From Paenibacillus etheri (GTDB lineage: Bacteria; Bacillota; Bacilli; Paenibacillales; Paenibacillaceae), in NCBI RefSeq assembly GCF_001012825.1, contig NZ_LCZJ02000014.1:62001-126000 (forward strand): a stretch of 64,000 nucleotides of DNA, in the 5' to 3' direction. The position numbers and the translations under genes were made by a program. The notes below the pieces were generated by a model. That model worked only from the letters and a program-made list of their open reading frames with translations. It made no database searches and had not been told where the DNA came from. This document shows positions 44,618 to 53,713 of the stretch, piece by piece; position 1 is the first letter of the stretch, and every line of letters begins with the position of its first letter.

Positions 44618-44992
44618 ATGGATAACGTTATTTTATGGGTAGGTTTAGCGCTGTTTATTGCATTCTTAACTTTTATGAATCAGAAACAGCTGTACTCTTC
44701 AAAAGTAAAACAGGCTTACCGTGAGCTGCGGGAGCTGACTGAAAAAGTTCGGTTGGAACGATCTGAGGCAAGCGATTTATACCGTTGGGAAGTAGAATTA
44801 GCCGAGATGGAGAAACACCCGAACGAACTTAATAAACTGGATGCTGAGATTGGGCTTCGCCAGGCCTTTGTGATGTATTTGGAACGGCATAGTCCTCAGG
44901 ATGTAAGACTTCCAAGTTTAAAGGAGGCAGCTGCCCATCAGAAGGATTCGGTATGGGGAATCAAGATGGGAGACTACGGATCCAAGAAATAA
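44618..44992 (+). CDS. single-pass membrane protein with coiled coil
   Basis: A 124-residue protein with an N-terminal membrane helix (about 3-20, VILWVGLALFIAFLTF) and a charged helix (about 30-75) likely to form a coiled coil facing the cytoplasm. I chose ATG 44618, right after GGGAGGGAGAAT; the longer frame adds 31 residues with no site. Family unknown. A TATAAT at 44581-44586 may belong to its promoter, but I found no matching -35. Confidence 0.65.
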   Translation: MDNVILWVGLALFIAFLTFMNQKQLYSSKVKQAYRELRELTEKVRLERSEASDLYRWEVELAEMEKHPNELNKLDAEIGLRQAFVMYLERHSPQDVRLPSLKEAAAHQKDSVWGIKMGDYGSKK

Positions 44993-45081
44993 GGAAATGT
45001 ACATATAAGAGGCTAAGATTGCTGGACCGTTTGGTAAGAGCATTTTGTAAGAGAAGATTAATTATACTAGGAACTGGTTCG

Positions 45082-45112
45082 AACCCTGGCTGGTATTGCA
45101 GCTGGGTTTTTT
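45082..45112 (+). terminator. terminator after the small-gene cluster
   Basis: AACCC and GCTG pair with CAGC and GGGTT, followed by six T residues. The remainder of the 44993-45285 gap holds nothing else I can name. Confidence 0.75.
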
Positions 45113-45285
45113 CTAATTATCATCACTTAATACTCGCTCGCTCATTGGTCTTTTTTTATTATGAATCTAATTCATTTTAATAAGAAACATATATTTCTCT
45201 CTGCGCAATAAGAGCGTATAATTGTTCAGATATACTTCATGATGACGCGACGAGTAACTTATACATATCCAGGAGGAATTATATT

Positions 45286-46197
45286 ATGGGAATGGTACAC
45301 TCTCAAGGGGTTACCGATGAGCTTGTTGTTCGATCATTAGAAAGAAATTTAGCTATTATAAGGTTTGATCTTAATCGACGAGTGGCTTATGTGAATGAAG
45401 TTTTTGCTAGTTCGATGGGGTATAACAAAGAAGATATGATTGGGATGCACCATAAGGAGTTTTGCTTTTCTCATTTTGTAAATAGCCCGGGGTATGAGCT
45501 GTTCTGGCAGGATCTTTTTTTAGGAAAAAGTTTTCAGGATAAAGTCGAACGAATGAATGCAAAAGGAAATGTGGTTTGGCTGGAAGCTACCTATATGCCT
45601 GTCTTTGATGAAAATAATGAACAAGTCATTGGCGTTTCCAAAATAGCGACCAATATTACGGAACGACAAAATAACATGAGTGTCGTGGTACATCGGATGC
45701 AAGAGATGTCGGACAGCTTAAATCAAAGAGCCGGGAAAGGTATTGAACGGAGTCAGGAACTATTACTGAGCGTCGACAAAATTGCTGAAGTATCCATCGA
45801 AAATACACAGACTCTAGCTAATCTGGAGACACAAGCGGTATCGATTCAGGGGATTGTACAGACGATTCGTAATATTGCTTCGCAAACGCAACTGTTAGCG
45901 CTTAACGCAGCAATTGAAGCGGCACATGCCGGGGAGTTTGGGCGAGGTTTTGACGTGGTTGCAAAAGAAGTTAGGAAGCTGTCTTCCATGGTACAGGATT
46001 CGATTATTCAAGTGAAAAATAGTGTGGATGCCATTACACTGGAAATTGATAAAATCTCCAAAGGAACAAACCAGGTGCAAGAAAATATAGAAGATAGTCA
46101 ACAGCAGATTCAAATAGCATTAGATGATTTCAAGAATATTTCTTCTTCAGCTCAGGATTTGGATACACAAGCACGAGAGGTTATGAATATTATTTGA
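45286..46197 (+). CDS. soluble PAS-domain methyl-accepting chemotaxis protein
   Basis: A 303-residue chemoreceptor without membrane segments. Residues about 17-130 are a PAS domain ([25 protein letters not shown] ... ATNITERQ), which may bind heme, flavin or a small ligand; residues about 140-303 are a short signalling coiled coil with the hairpin core [37 protein letters not shown]. It would act on CheA/CheW in the cytoplasm and is like the Aer-type soluble energy or redox sensors. CAGGAGGAA precedes the ATG. Confidence 0.87.
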   Translation: MGMVHSQGVTDELVVRSLERNLAIIRFDLNRRVAYVNEVFASSMGYNKEDMIGMHHKEFCFSHFVNSPGYELFWQDLFLGKSFQDKVERMNAKGNVVWLEATYMPVFDENNEQVIGVSKIATNITERQNNMSVVVHRMQEMSDSLNQRAGKGIERSQELLLSVDKIAEVSIENTQTLANLETQAVSIQGIVQTIRNIASQTQLLALNAAIEAAHAGEFGRGFDVVAKEVRKLSSMVQDSIIQVKNSVDAITLEIDKISKGTNQVQENIEDSQQQIQIALDDFKNISSSAQDLDTQAREVMNII

Positions 46198-46229
46198 TTT
46201 TTGAAGGCTGTTTGTGGTGAATATAAAGG

Positions 46230-46267
46230 AAAGCCAGTTCTCAGATTTATGGGAAGGGGCTTTTTGT
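46230..46267 (+). terminator. weak terminator after the chemoreceptor
   Basis: AAAGCC and GGCTTT form a 6-bp stem with a 22-base loop and a short T run; weak but in the expected place. Confidence 0.35.
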
Positions 46268-46395
46268 GTTGAGAGTATAATTGATATCTTTCATCTGTTA
46301 TTACTAGCATCTATAGTTTATGCTCAGAAAAACGAACCTTTTCCAAAGACTGGTTGTCATATAGATATCACAGAAAAGAAAGGAGGGTACAAGAT

Positions 46396-46956
46396 TTGGA
46401 GACTAACCGGGAGTTATTCGAAGCCTACAACAAGGATGTATACAGGACTTGCTACTATATGGTGCATGACGCGGCGGATGCGGAAGACTTGACGCAGGAT
46501 GTGTTCATTACCGTATTTCGCACGAATCGTGAGAACGTTGAGCATATGAAGGCTTGGATTATGAAAATAACGGTCAACCATTGCCTGAATCATTTGAAAC
46601 GGAAGCGTACTTTACAGCAGAAAGTTTCAGACAATCTTTATTTATTTAAGAAATCTCCTGAAACCCCTGTAGATCGATTGATTGAGCAGCGGGAGACGAC
46701 AATGGAATGGGCGAAATATTTGAGCCAGCTCCCTGTCAAACTTCGGATGGTGATTACGCTTAGGTACATGCATGATTTCAGCTTGGCTGAAGTATCGGAC
46801 CTGCTATCCATCCCGCTCGGAACGACCAAATCAAGGCTGCATAAAGGGCTGAAGGTATTGCGGAGAATTTTGCTGGAGGCTGGGGTTCAAATTGACCAGA
46901 AAGAGGGCGAATCTTATGAAAAAGTTAGAGAATATGCTGGAGCATCGGTTGAATAA
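46396..46956 (+). CDS. ECF-type RNA polymerase sigma factor (second)
   Basis: A 186-residue sigma factor: region 2 with AADAEDLTQDVFITVFR and the WIMKITVNHCLNHLKRKR helix, region 4 with LPVKLRMVITLRYMHDFSLAEVSDLL and a recognition helix ending TTKSRLHKGLKVL. The start is TTG 46396 with AAAGGAGGG at about eight bases; the longer frame adds 14 basic residues. The next gene starts inside its 3' end (41-base overlap), tying it to its likely anti-sigma. Confidence 0.9.
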   Translation: METNRELFEAYNKDVYRTCYYMVHDAADAEDLTQDVFITVFRTNRENVEHMKAWIMKITVNHCLNHLKRKRTLQQKVSDNLYLFKKSPETPVDRLIEQRETTMEWAKYLSQLPVKLRMVITLRYMHDFSLAEVSDLLSIPLGTTKSRLHKGLKVLRRILLEAGVQIDQKEGESYEKVREYAGASVE

Positions 46957-48592
46957 GGATCAAAATGTGCCATATCCAAATTTTGATAGCATGTGGGAGA
47001 GAATTGAACAGGATACAACAGCTTCCGTTCACACTCGGATGAGCAGTGGCAGCCAGAACCGGGGGAGAAACTGGAGCAAAATAGCTGCTGTCGCTTCAGT
47101 ATCAGTGCTTTTAGCGGCGGCGCCGGTTTATGCGGCAGTTCATTATAATTGGGATACAATGCTCCGTGAAAGAGGTGGTATTCAGGCGGCACTGGCACAA
47201 AACCTCGGACAACAGCTGGATCAATCGGTGACAAAGGACGGAGTGACGCTAAAGCTACATACAGCCATCGTGGATGAGAATCGAACGGTCATCTTATTCA
47301 CATTGGATGTTGGACAACGACAGGACAGTGAAACTTGGCGTGTGACTGGGATGACCCTGAAAGGTACCGGGGGAGGAAATAGTTCTGGAGAGTACAATTA
47401 TCTGAACTGGGACGAAAAGAACCAAATTTATAACGGTTATTTCGAAAGTGAATGGACACCAGAGAATGACAAAGTGAATGTTCAGCTAGTTGCGAATGAT
47501 ATTCAGGCTTTTAGTGTACAATCGTTAGATTTGCCGCTGGATATCCACTCGACGGAGACACAGAGCTTCCCTATTGGACAGGAAGGGATGCGCAGCATAG
47601 AGGTGAAGCCGTTTACCCAAGGCCAAGAGAAAATGTTATTCTCTTCAGCGATCATTTTTGATCAGCCAGAAGCAAAAGAATGGGCCTATCCAAATATTGT
47701 AGGATACAAAAACGGAACGCTCATTAATTCGCTGCCTGGAGGTACTTACGGTACACCAGGAGAAAAAGGGGAGTATACAGCGCAGCAATACTTTAAGGCG
47801 GAGGATGTTTCCGGTGGTCAACTGACTTATAAGCTGCAATATATGAAGAAAGAAAAAGATGTTAATGGACCACTTTCATTCGATCTTCAATTAAGCAAAA
47901 AGCAGATGGAGAGTGGGACGATAAAAACCAGTCTAAATCTGCCGCTTGAAGTAGGTGAAACGGATTACACGCTGGAGAATATGGTTGTGTCTCCTACTCA
48001 AATTCGAGTTACAGTTAGAAGTAAAGATATAGACAATAGCTTCCCTTATAAAAAGTATGCTCTTGAAGTAGCAGGCAAGACGCTTGAGGGCAATTTATGG
48101 AGATCTCCAGAAGGTGAGCCGGAGCTGACAGTGCTTCGTTTCGAACGGCCAGTTGACCTTGAAATTACGAAAGAGACTCCGATTACCTTTGTAGCTAAAT
48201 ATAAGGTGACTCATCATGGCAGCTATAAAATCACCAAGAATAATGATGACAAAATACCACTTCTTTTAACGAACATCTCTCAAAAGAAACAGACGATTAT
48301 CCAGCAACTTAGCGGGTATCCGGTGAAGTGGACGTACTATATGCAGGGATCTGATCTTTACGTAGAAACTGGAAGTGATGATGCTCACTTCGGTGGAATT
48401 AACCAGACCCATATCGGGCTGGATAAAGAGCGCATCCTAGGTAAACCGGTAACCGTCAATTTCGCGGGGGATGGAAACAACAAGGCAATTGATGTGTATA
48501 AGGATTTTAAAGGTACAGAAGCTTCTATATATATGTTCTACTACACCACCGATGATCCGGAAAAAGAAACGAGAGTGCAGATCCGGCCATAA
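46916..48592 (+). CDS. membrane-anchored anti-sigma factor, DUF4179 type
   Basis: A 558-residue protein. The N-terminal 50 residues are cytoplasmic (MKKLENMLEHRLNKDQN), followed by one membrane helix (about 60-77, IAAVASVSVLLAAAPVYAA) and a large extracellular beta-rich region. The first part, around QLDQSVTKDGVTLKLHTAIVDENRTVILFTLDVG, is the DUF4179 pattern common in partners of ECF sigma factors in Firmicutes, and the C-terminal part looks like DUF5643. No zinc-finger motif is present, unlike the anti-sigma at 15327. The start at 46916 follows AGAGGGCGA and lies inside the sigma gene. Confidence 0.85.
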   Translation: MKKLENMLEHRLNKDQNVPYPNFDSMWERIEQDTTASVHTRMSSGSQNRGRNWSKIAAVASVSVLLAAAPVYAAVHYNWDTMLRERGGIQAALAQNLGQQLDQSVTKDGVTLKLHTAIVDENRTVILFTLDVGQRQDSETWRVTGMTLKGTGGGNSSGEYNYLNWDEKNQIYNGYFESEWTPENDKVNVQLVANDIQAFSVQSLDLPLDIHSTETQSFPIGQEGMRSIEVKPFTQGQEKMLFSSAIIFDQPEAKEWAYPNIVGYKNGTLINSLPGGTYGTPGEKGEYTAQQYFKAEDVSGGQLTYKLQYMKKEKDVNGPLSFDLQLSKKQMESGTIKTSLNLPLEVGETDYTLENMVVSPTQIRVTVRSKDIDNSFPYKKYALEVAGKTLEGNLWRSPEGEPELTVLRFERPVDLEITKETPITFVAKYKVTHHGSYKITKNNDDKIPLLLTNISQKKQTIIQQLSGYPVKWTYYMQGSDLYVETGSDDAHFGGINQTHIGLDKERILGKPVTVNFAGDGNNKAIDVYKDFKGTEASIYMFYYTTDDPEKETRVQIRP

Positions 48593-48635
48593 GAGTTAGA
48601 AGAATCATAATTCAAGGAAATAGAATAACTTTTTT

Positions 48636-48667
48636 AGGGGATGAACCTTGTGTTCTTCCCTTTTTTT
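48636..48667 (+). terminator. terminator of the second sigma operon
   Basis: AGGG-GA-GAAC pairs with GTTC-TC-CCT with single bulges, followed by seven T residues. Confidence 0.75.
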
Positions 48668-48721
48668 CGTATAAAGTGAGTAGACGTTGTAAAGATTCAG
48701 CCATGAAAGGGGAGAAGAAGG

Positions 48722-49300
48722 ATGGAAGTCACTCGCTGTGCTTGGGTCAATGATGATCCACTATATATTGCCTATCATGATGAGGAGTGGGGCAAGCCTC
48801 TGTATGATGACCAAAAGCTGTTTGAATTGCTTATGCTCGAAGGGATGCAGGCAGGGCTGAGCTGGTACACGGTACTAAAAAAACGGGCGCGTTTCAGAGA
48901 GGTATTTGACGGATTTGATCCGAATAAGATTGTCCATTATGATGAAGCCAAAATTGCGAAGCTAATGAGTGATCCCGGGATTATTAGAAATCGATTGAAA
49001 ATTGATGCTATCATCCGTAATGCGGGTGTATATTTGCAAATTTGCGAGGAACATGGCAGCTTTGCAGAGTATCTCTGGAGCTTTGCCTTTGGTGTGCCTA
49101 CTATTAACCATTGGAAGACTCGTGCAGATGTACCTGCTTCGACGGCTCAGTCTGATGAGATGAGTAAGGCATTAAAGAAGAAAGGCATGAAGTTTGTGGG
49201 TACTACAATCTGTTATGCTTTTATGCAGGCATCGGGGATGGTGGATGATCATTCGCTCAACTGCTTTTGTAGGCGTAAAGAGGACGTCGCAGGTCGTTGA
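48722..49300 (+). CDS. tag: DNA-3-methyladenine glycosylase I
   Basis: A 192-residue base-excision repair enzyme that removes 3-methyladenine. The zinc-snap ligands of E. coli Tag are matched by Cys6, His19, His177 and Cys181 (RCAWVN, AYHDEEWG and HSLNCFC). The catalytic region LFELLMLEGMQAGLSWYTVL contains the conserved Glu and aromatic residues. GGGGAGAAG precedes the ATG. It stands between the second anti-sigma and prmA. Confidence 0.96.
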   Translation: MEVTRCAWVNDDPLYIAYHDEEWGKPLYDDQKLFELLMLEGMQAGLSWYTVLKKRARFREVFDGFDPNKIVHYDEAKIAKLMSDPGIIRNRLKIDAIIRNAGVYLQICEEHGSFAEYLWSFAFGVPTINHWKTRADVPASTAQSDEMSKALKKKGMKFVGTTICYAFMQASGMVDDHSLNCFCRRKEDVAGR

Positions 49301-49344
49301 GCTGTAGTTTGGCGTTACACCAATAAGAAATGTTATACTATGAA

Positions 49345-49472
49345 GCGAATGCTTACGAAGCGAGTTTTGCACGAAGTAAATTCAAGTGTAGCAAATGCTC
49401 ACAAAACTAAGCCTATGCTTTCGAAGCAAGTTTTGCAGGAAGTAAATCAATGAAGCAAATGCTCACAAAACT
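49345..49472 (+). repeat. two direct repeats upstream of prmA, related to those before gpr
   Basis: Two imperfect units (about 49345-49408 and 49409-49472, 64 bp each) with the same backbone as the gpr repeats: GAAGC.AGTTTTG, CGAAGTAA or GGAAGTAA, then GCT.ACAAAACT. The last unit again ends in ACAAAACTTTTAGGAGG, supplying the prmA ribosome binding site. Units differ from each other and from the gpr copies by several substitutions. Confidence 0.8.
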
Positions 49473-49492
49473 TTTAGGAGGATTACATAAAG

Positions 49493-50548
49493 ATGTTATG
49501 GCATGAAGTGACGATACATACAACAGAAGAAGCACAGGAAATGATTTCGAACTTTTTATATGAAGCTGGTGCGGGTGGGGTTTCTATCGAGGAATCCGGC
49601 ACACTGAACAAAAAACGGGATACACGTTACGGTGAATTGTACGACCAACCTTTGAATGATATTCCTGAAGGGGAAGCGGTCATAAAGGGTTATTATGCCG
49701 ATTCCACAGATATGGATGCTGTTATAGAAGAATTGACTCCACGGGTAGCCGAATTGCATGAGTACGGGATTGATCCAGGCAAAGCGTTGATTTCTTGGAA
49801 GACTGTGGATGAAGACGAATGGGCTCATGCTTGGAAGCAATATTTCAAACCGCTGCGCGTATCCAAACGTCTCACCATTAAACCAACCTGGGAGGAATAT
49901 ACGCCTGAGAGTCCGGATGAAGCGATCATTGAGATCGACCCTGGCATGGCATTTGGTACTGGGACTCACCCTACAACAGCTCTGTGCCTCCGTGCGCTTG
50001 AAAAGAACATTAGCGGTGGTGAAGAAGTTATCGATGTTGGCACCGGTTCAGGAATTTTGGCTGTAGGTGCGATGCTGTTAGGTGCAAAATCCGTATTGGC
50101 CTTAGATTTAGATCCGGTGGCTGTGGTAAGTGCACGGGAGAATGTAGCCCTTAACAAGCTTGAATCGTCCATAACGGTAAAAGAGAGTGATCTTCTATCG
50201 CTGCTGGGCGGGGAAGGCGTAGCGGATACAGCGGCTGGAGAGATGTGGCCATCCGCTAGACCTGGTCACTCACTAGAAGGAGCCGTTCCTGCTAAGCAAG
50301 AGCAAGAAGGCAGCCTTGGCGTGACATTGCCTGTACAAATTGTAGTTGCGAATATTTTGGCGGAAATCATCGTATTGTTTACGGATGATGTATACCGCGC
50401 GCTTCAACCTGGAGGCCTCTACATTACCTCAGGTATCTATAAAGATAAAGAAGGACTTGTGGCGAACGCGCTGAAAGCTTCTGGTTTTGAGATTATTGAA
50501 ATATCCCGTGAGGAAGATTGGGTGGCGTTTACAGCCGGAAAGAGGTAA
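49493..50548 (+). CDS. prmA: ribosomal protein L11 methyltransferase with inserted linker
   Basis: PrmA trimethylates ribosomal protein L11. The N-terminal L11-binding domain (1-75), the linker helix, and the Rossmann SAM domain with EEVIDVGTGSGILAVG (about 180-195) are typical, and WKTVDEDEWAHAWKQYFKP is diagnostic. The 351 residues exceed the usual 295-315. The excess is a Gly/Ala/Glu-rich, probably flexible insert at about 239-281, directly before motif IV (VVANILAE). The catalytic core seems intact. AGGAGG comes from the end of the upstream repeat, 11 bases before the ATG. In Bacillus prmA follows dnaJ. Confidence 0.93.
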   Translation: MLWHEVTIHTTEEAQEMISNFLYEAGAGGVSIEESGTLNKKRDTRYGELYDQPLNDIPEGEAVIKGYYADSTDMDAVIEELTPRVAELHEYGIDPGKALISWKTVDEDEWAHAWKQYFKPLRVSKRLTIKPTWEEYTPESPDEAIIEIDPGMAFGTGTHPTTALCLRALEKNISGGEEVIDVGTGSGILAVGAMLLGAKSVLALDLDPVAVVSARENVALNKLESSITVKESDLLSLLGGEGVADTAAGEMWPSARPGHSLEGAVPAKQEQEGSLGVTLPVQIVVANILAEIIVLFTDDVYRALQPGGLYITSGIYKDKEGLVANALKASGFEIIEISREEDWVAFTAGKR

Positions 50549-50550
50549 AG

Positions 50551-51234
50551 ATGGATATATTACAAGATATAATTCGAGTAGATTTAGATCAGCTTCCTTT
50601 CCTGCTCATTACAATTTTAATTGCTTTTACAGTACATGAATTCAGTCATGCTTATTTCGCGAATAAGTTCGGTGACCCAACAGCAAGATTACTTGGCCGC
50701 ATGACGCTTAATCCTGCTGTTCATTTCGATTTCTTTGGTATTTTGTTGCTGCTTGTTGCTGGCTTCGGTTGGGCACGTCCAGTTCCGGTAAACCGCGATA
50801 ACTTTAGTCGTCCTCGTCTCATGGGAGTCATCGTATCGGCTGCGGGACCAATCAGTAACCTGCTCTTAGGAATTATTGGTGCTATAATATACGGTGCACT
50901 TGCGGCAACTGGAGTTCTAGATAATATCTCGAATGATCGCATGCTCGAGGCTGTATACTTATTCTTTGGCACCTTCATTCAATGGAACTTCTTTCTGTTT
51001 CTGTTCAATCTTATTCCGCTGCCGCCACTCGATGGCTATCGGATTGTGGAAGATATCGCCCCGCGTTCGATCCGCGGCAAATTGCAGCAATTTGAACAAT
51101 GGGCTGTATTCCTCTTTTTATTGATTCTGTTTATTCCTGGGCTACGGACTTATACGATTGATCCGCTCGCAGTCTGGGCTAGCGAAATGTCGAGAACATT
51201 TGTACAGCTGTCTTTAAGAATTTTTGGAAGCTAA
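50551..51234 (+). CDS. site-2 protease family (M50) membrane metalloprotease
   Basis: A 227-residue intramembrane zinc protease with about five to six membrane helices. HEFSH (29-33) gives His29, Glu30 and His33; the third ligand, Asp161, is in PLPPLDGYRI. It resembles the YwhC-like minimal M50 group, without a PDZ domain. The ATG at 50551 lies two bases after the prmA stop with AAAGAGGTAAAG before it, so it is translationally linked to prmA. Substrate unknown; anti-sigma factors are common M50 targets, and two such proteins are encoded in this window, but no direct link is shown. Confidence 0.88.
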   Translation: MDILQDIIRVDLDQLPFLLITILIAFTVHEFSHAYFANKFGDPTARLLGRMTLNPAVHFDFFGILLLLVAGFGWARPVPVNRDNFSRPRLMGVIVSAAGPISNLLLGIIGAIIYGALAATGVLDNISNDRMLEAVYLFFGTFIQWNFFLFLFNLIPLPPLDGYRIVEDIAPRSIRGKLQQFEQWAVFLFLLILFIPGLRTYTIDPLAVWASEMSRTFVQLSLRIFGS

Positions 51235-51323
51235 GGCAAGGAATGAAGTCTGTTCAACCTTTGTCAAACATTGTATTATGTAATTTGATCAAAATTTGAT
51301 AGTTGATTTTCGCCTGATCGAAC

Positions 51324-51480
51324 CTTATATTTCTTGAAGAAACGGGTGACGCCCTTATAAGGGCGACTAAGCCGTTTCTTCAAATATAAGAAGGTATAAG
51401 TTTCACTCTATACTTTATGACTTATATTTCTCGATTAAACGCTTACCGTCCTTATAAGGACGCCGAAGGCGTTTATACTT
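51324..51480. repeat. dispersed hairpin element, longest copy C with competing stems
   Basis: Module 1: CTTATATTT (51324-51332) with AAATATAAG (51382-51390) and GAAGAAACGG with CCGTTTCTTC around GCCCTTATAAGGGC. Module 2: the same AAATATAAG can instead pair with CTTATATTT at 51421-51429, with GTATA/TATAC inside. Module 3: AAACGC (51437-51442) with GCGTTT (51469-51474) around GTCCTTATAAGGAC (51448-51461). It fills most of the 278-base gap between the M50 gene and rsmE. Confidence 0.85.
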
Positions 51481-51512
51481 GTTACTGAATTTATGAACAG
51501 GATGATGATGAG

Positions 51513-52277
51513 ATGCAGCGATATTTCGTTACACCGGAGCAGTTTGGTGCGGATACCGTGAGAATTGATGGGGAAGATGCCCGTCATATTGCTAAAGTGA
51601 TGCGTGGTAAGGCAGGGGACAAGCTTATTGTCAGCGATGGTGTTTCCCGTGAGGCATTAGTAGAGATTGCGCAAATTGAAATTGGTGAAGTAACGGTGAA
51701 CATCCTGGAGTCCCTGGAGATGACGCATGAACCTCGAATTAAAATTACAGTGGCTCAGAGCTTACCTAAGGCCGATAAGATGGAAACTGTCATTCAGAAG
51801 TGCACAGAGATTGGTGCTGTAAGCTTTGTTCCTTTTCTGTCAGAACGCACAATAGTGCAATACGACGAGCGTAAGGAAAGCAAACGACTGGATCGCTGGC
51901 GTAAAATTTGTAAGGAAGCTGCCGAACAGGCTCATCGGAACATCGTTCCGTCTGTAGGATCACCTTTGTCCTGGAAGCAGCTTTTGCAGACTTTTAATGA
52001 GTATGATGCTGTTTATTTCTGTTATGAAAAAGAGGAAGGCTTACAGCTTCGAAGCAGCGTCGCTCCATGGTTAGCATCGCTTTCGCCGCAGTCTGGCGGA
52101 AGGGTTATGGTTGTGGTAGGCCCTGAAGGGGGCTTTACTCCCGAGGAATGCCTCAAGGCAGAAGAAGCAGGGGCTGTTTCTGTAGGACTAGGACGGCGTA
52201 TTCTGCGCTGTGAGACAGCGGGCATGGTTGCCGCTGCTTGTATATTATATGAATCTGGAGAAATGGGAGGAGCTTAA
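51513..52277 (+). CDS. rsmE: 16S rRNA m3U1498 methyltransferase
   Basis: A 254-residue SPOUT-class enzyme. N-terminal PUA-like barrel (about 1-70, MQRYFVTPEQF and HIAKVMRGKAGD) and a C-terminal trefoil knot for SAM with VVVGPEGGFTPEE and LGRRILRCETA. It follows prmA in the ancestral order, here with an M50 gene and a hairpin repeat in between. Its Shine-Dalgarno (ATGATGAG) is weak. It precedes mtaB by three bases. Confidence 0.95.
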   Translation: MQRYFVTPEQFGADTVRIDGEDARHIAKVMRGKAGDKLIVSDGVSREALVEIAQIEIGEVTVNILESLEMTHEPRIKITVAQSLPKADKMETVIQKCTEIGAVSFVPFLSERTIVQYDERKESKRLDRWRKICKEAAEQAHRNIVPSVGSPLSWKQLLQTFNEYDAVYFCYEKEEGLQLRSSVAPWLASLSPQSGGRVMVVVGPEGGFTPEECLKAEEAGAVSVGLGRRILRCETAGMVAAACILYESGEMGGA

Positions 52278-52280
52278 GAG

Positions 52281-53627
52281 ATGCCATCCGTAGCATTTTA
52301 TACTTTAGGTTGTAAAGTGAATTTCTATGACACCGAAGCCATTTGGCAGCTATTTAAAAATGAAGGTTACGAGCAGGTTGATTTCGAGGGTCCCGCCGAT
52401 GTATATCTGATTAATACTTGTACAGTAACCAACACAGGTGACAAAAAAAGCCGTCAAATGATCCGCCGTGCCGTACGGCGTAATCCGGAGGCTATCGTAG
52501 CCGTAACGGGCTGTTACGCGCAAACCTCTCCTGGAGAGATTCTGGATATTCCCGGAGTTGATCTTGTCATTGGTAACCAGGACCGCGACCAGATTATGAC
52601 CCATGTGAAGAATATAGAAGCCTCACGTCAGCCAGTCAACGCTGTGCGTAATATTATGAAGACACGTGAGTTCGAAGAAATGGATGTGCCGGGCTTTGCG
52701 GATCGGACACGTGCTTTCATGAAGATTCAGGATGGTTGTAACAACTTCTGCACCTTCTGCATCATTCCATGGTCTCGCGGGCTGTCCCGCAGTCGAGATC
52801 CTAAGAGCATCGTCGCTCAAGCGCATCAATTGGTAGAAGCAGGATATAAGGAGTTTGTACTTACGGGTATTCATACCGGAGGTTACGGCGATGATCTTGA
52901 TAATTACCGTCTTTCCGATTTGCTGTGGGATCTAGATAAGGTGGATGGACTGGAACGGGTTCGTATCAGTTCTATAGAAGCTAGTCAGATTGATGAGAAG
53001 CTGCTTGAAGTGTTGAACCGTTCCTCGAAAATGTGCCGTCATCTGCATATCCCGCTACAAGCCGGACATAATGATGTGCTGAAAGCGATGCGCCGTAAAT
53101 ATACGACAGAAGAGTATTACGCCAAAATGCAATTGATCCGTCAGGCGATGCCAGATGTTGGAATCACCACTGACGTTATCGTTGGATTCCCGGGTGAGAC
53201 CGATGAGATGTTCCGTGCCGGATACGATTTCATGAAGGCTGTAAATTATTCGGAGATGCATGTATTCCCGTATTCCAAGCGGACAGGTACCCCTGCAGCG
53301 CGGATGGAGAATCAGATCGACGAGGAGATCAAAAATGTACGTGTTCAGGAACTGATTGATCTTTCTGAAGAGATGCAAATAGCTTATGCCCGTAAGTTTG
53401 TAGGACAGACGCTTAGCGTAATTCCAGAAAGATCGGCCAAAGGTGCGCCGGGCCGCAGTACTCAACATGGTTTCAGTGATAACTACTTGCAGGTATTCTT
53501 TGAGGGTGAAGATTCACTTCAAGGTGAGTTATGTCAGGTGAAGATCACTGAAGCTGGTGTGAATGAATGCCGAGGCGAACTGGTCGGGGTAAGTCAGAGT
53601 GGTCTTAAGCAAGCTGTCCTTAAGTAA
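52281..53627 (+). CDS. mtaB: tRNA t6A37 methylthiotransferase MtaB
   Basis: A 448-residue radical SAM enzyme that adds a methylthio group to t6A at tRNA position 37. The first iron-sulfur cluster is held by Cys11, Cys47 and Cys78 (GCKVN, NTCTVT, GCYAQ), the radical SAM cluster by Cys153, Cys157 and Cys160 (CNNFCTFC), and the C terminus has a TRAM-type tRNA-binding domain. It is the YqeV group. It follows rsmE with a three-base gap and ends the conserved row; rpsU, found next in some Bacilli, is not seen here. Confidence 0.95.
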   Translation: MPSVAFYTLGCKVNFYDTEAIWQLFKNEGYEQVDFEGPADVYLINTCTVTNTGDKKSRQMIRRAVRRNPEAIVAVTGCYAQTSPGEILDIPGVDLVIGNQDRDQIMTHVKNIEASRQPVNAVRNIMKTREFEEMDVPGFADRTRAFMKIQDGCNNFCTFCIIPWSRGLSRSRDPKSIVAQAHQLVEAGYKEFVLTGIHTGGYGDDLDNYRLSDLLWDLDKVDGLERVRISSIEASQIDEKLLEVLNRSSKMCRHLHIPLQAGHNDVLKAMRRKYTTEEYYAKMQLIRQAMPDVGITTDVIVGFPGETDEMFRAGYDFMKAVNYSEMHVFPYSKRTGTPAARMENQIDEEIKNVRVQELIDLSEEMQIAYARKFVGQTLSVIPERSAKGAPGRSTQHGFSDNYLQVFFEGEDSLQGELCQVKITEAGVNECRGELVGVSQSGLKQAVLK

Positions 53628-53648
53628 TAGACTTTAGTTAAAAGACAG

Positions 53649-53690
53649 CAAAGGAGCAAATCTCCCGTTAATGGAGAATTGCTCCTTTGT
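53649..53690 (+). terminator. mtaB terminator
   Basis: CAAAGGAGCAA pairs perfectly with TTGCTCCTTTG, with inner TCTCC/GGAGA; the T tail is short (TTTGTGTGTTT). Confidence 0.8.
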
Positions 53691-53713
53691 GTGTTTGGCG
53701 TTAGCTGAGAAAT

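Noticed and set aside
45076-45087. GGTTCGAACCC, like a tRNA T-arm
   Set aside because: No acceptor, D or anticodon arm can be folded around it; the bases belong to the terminator stem after the small-gene cluster.
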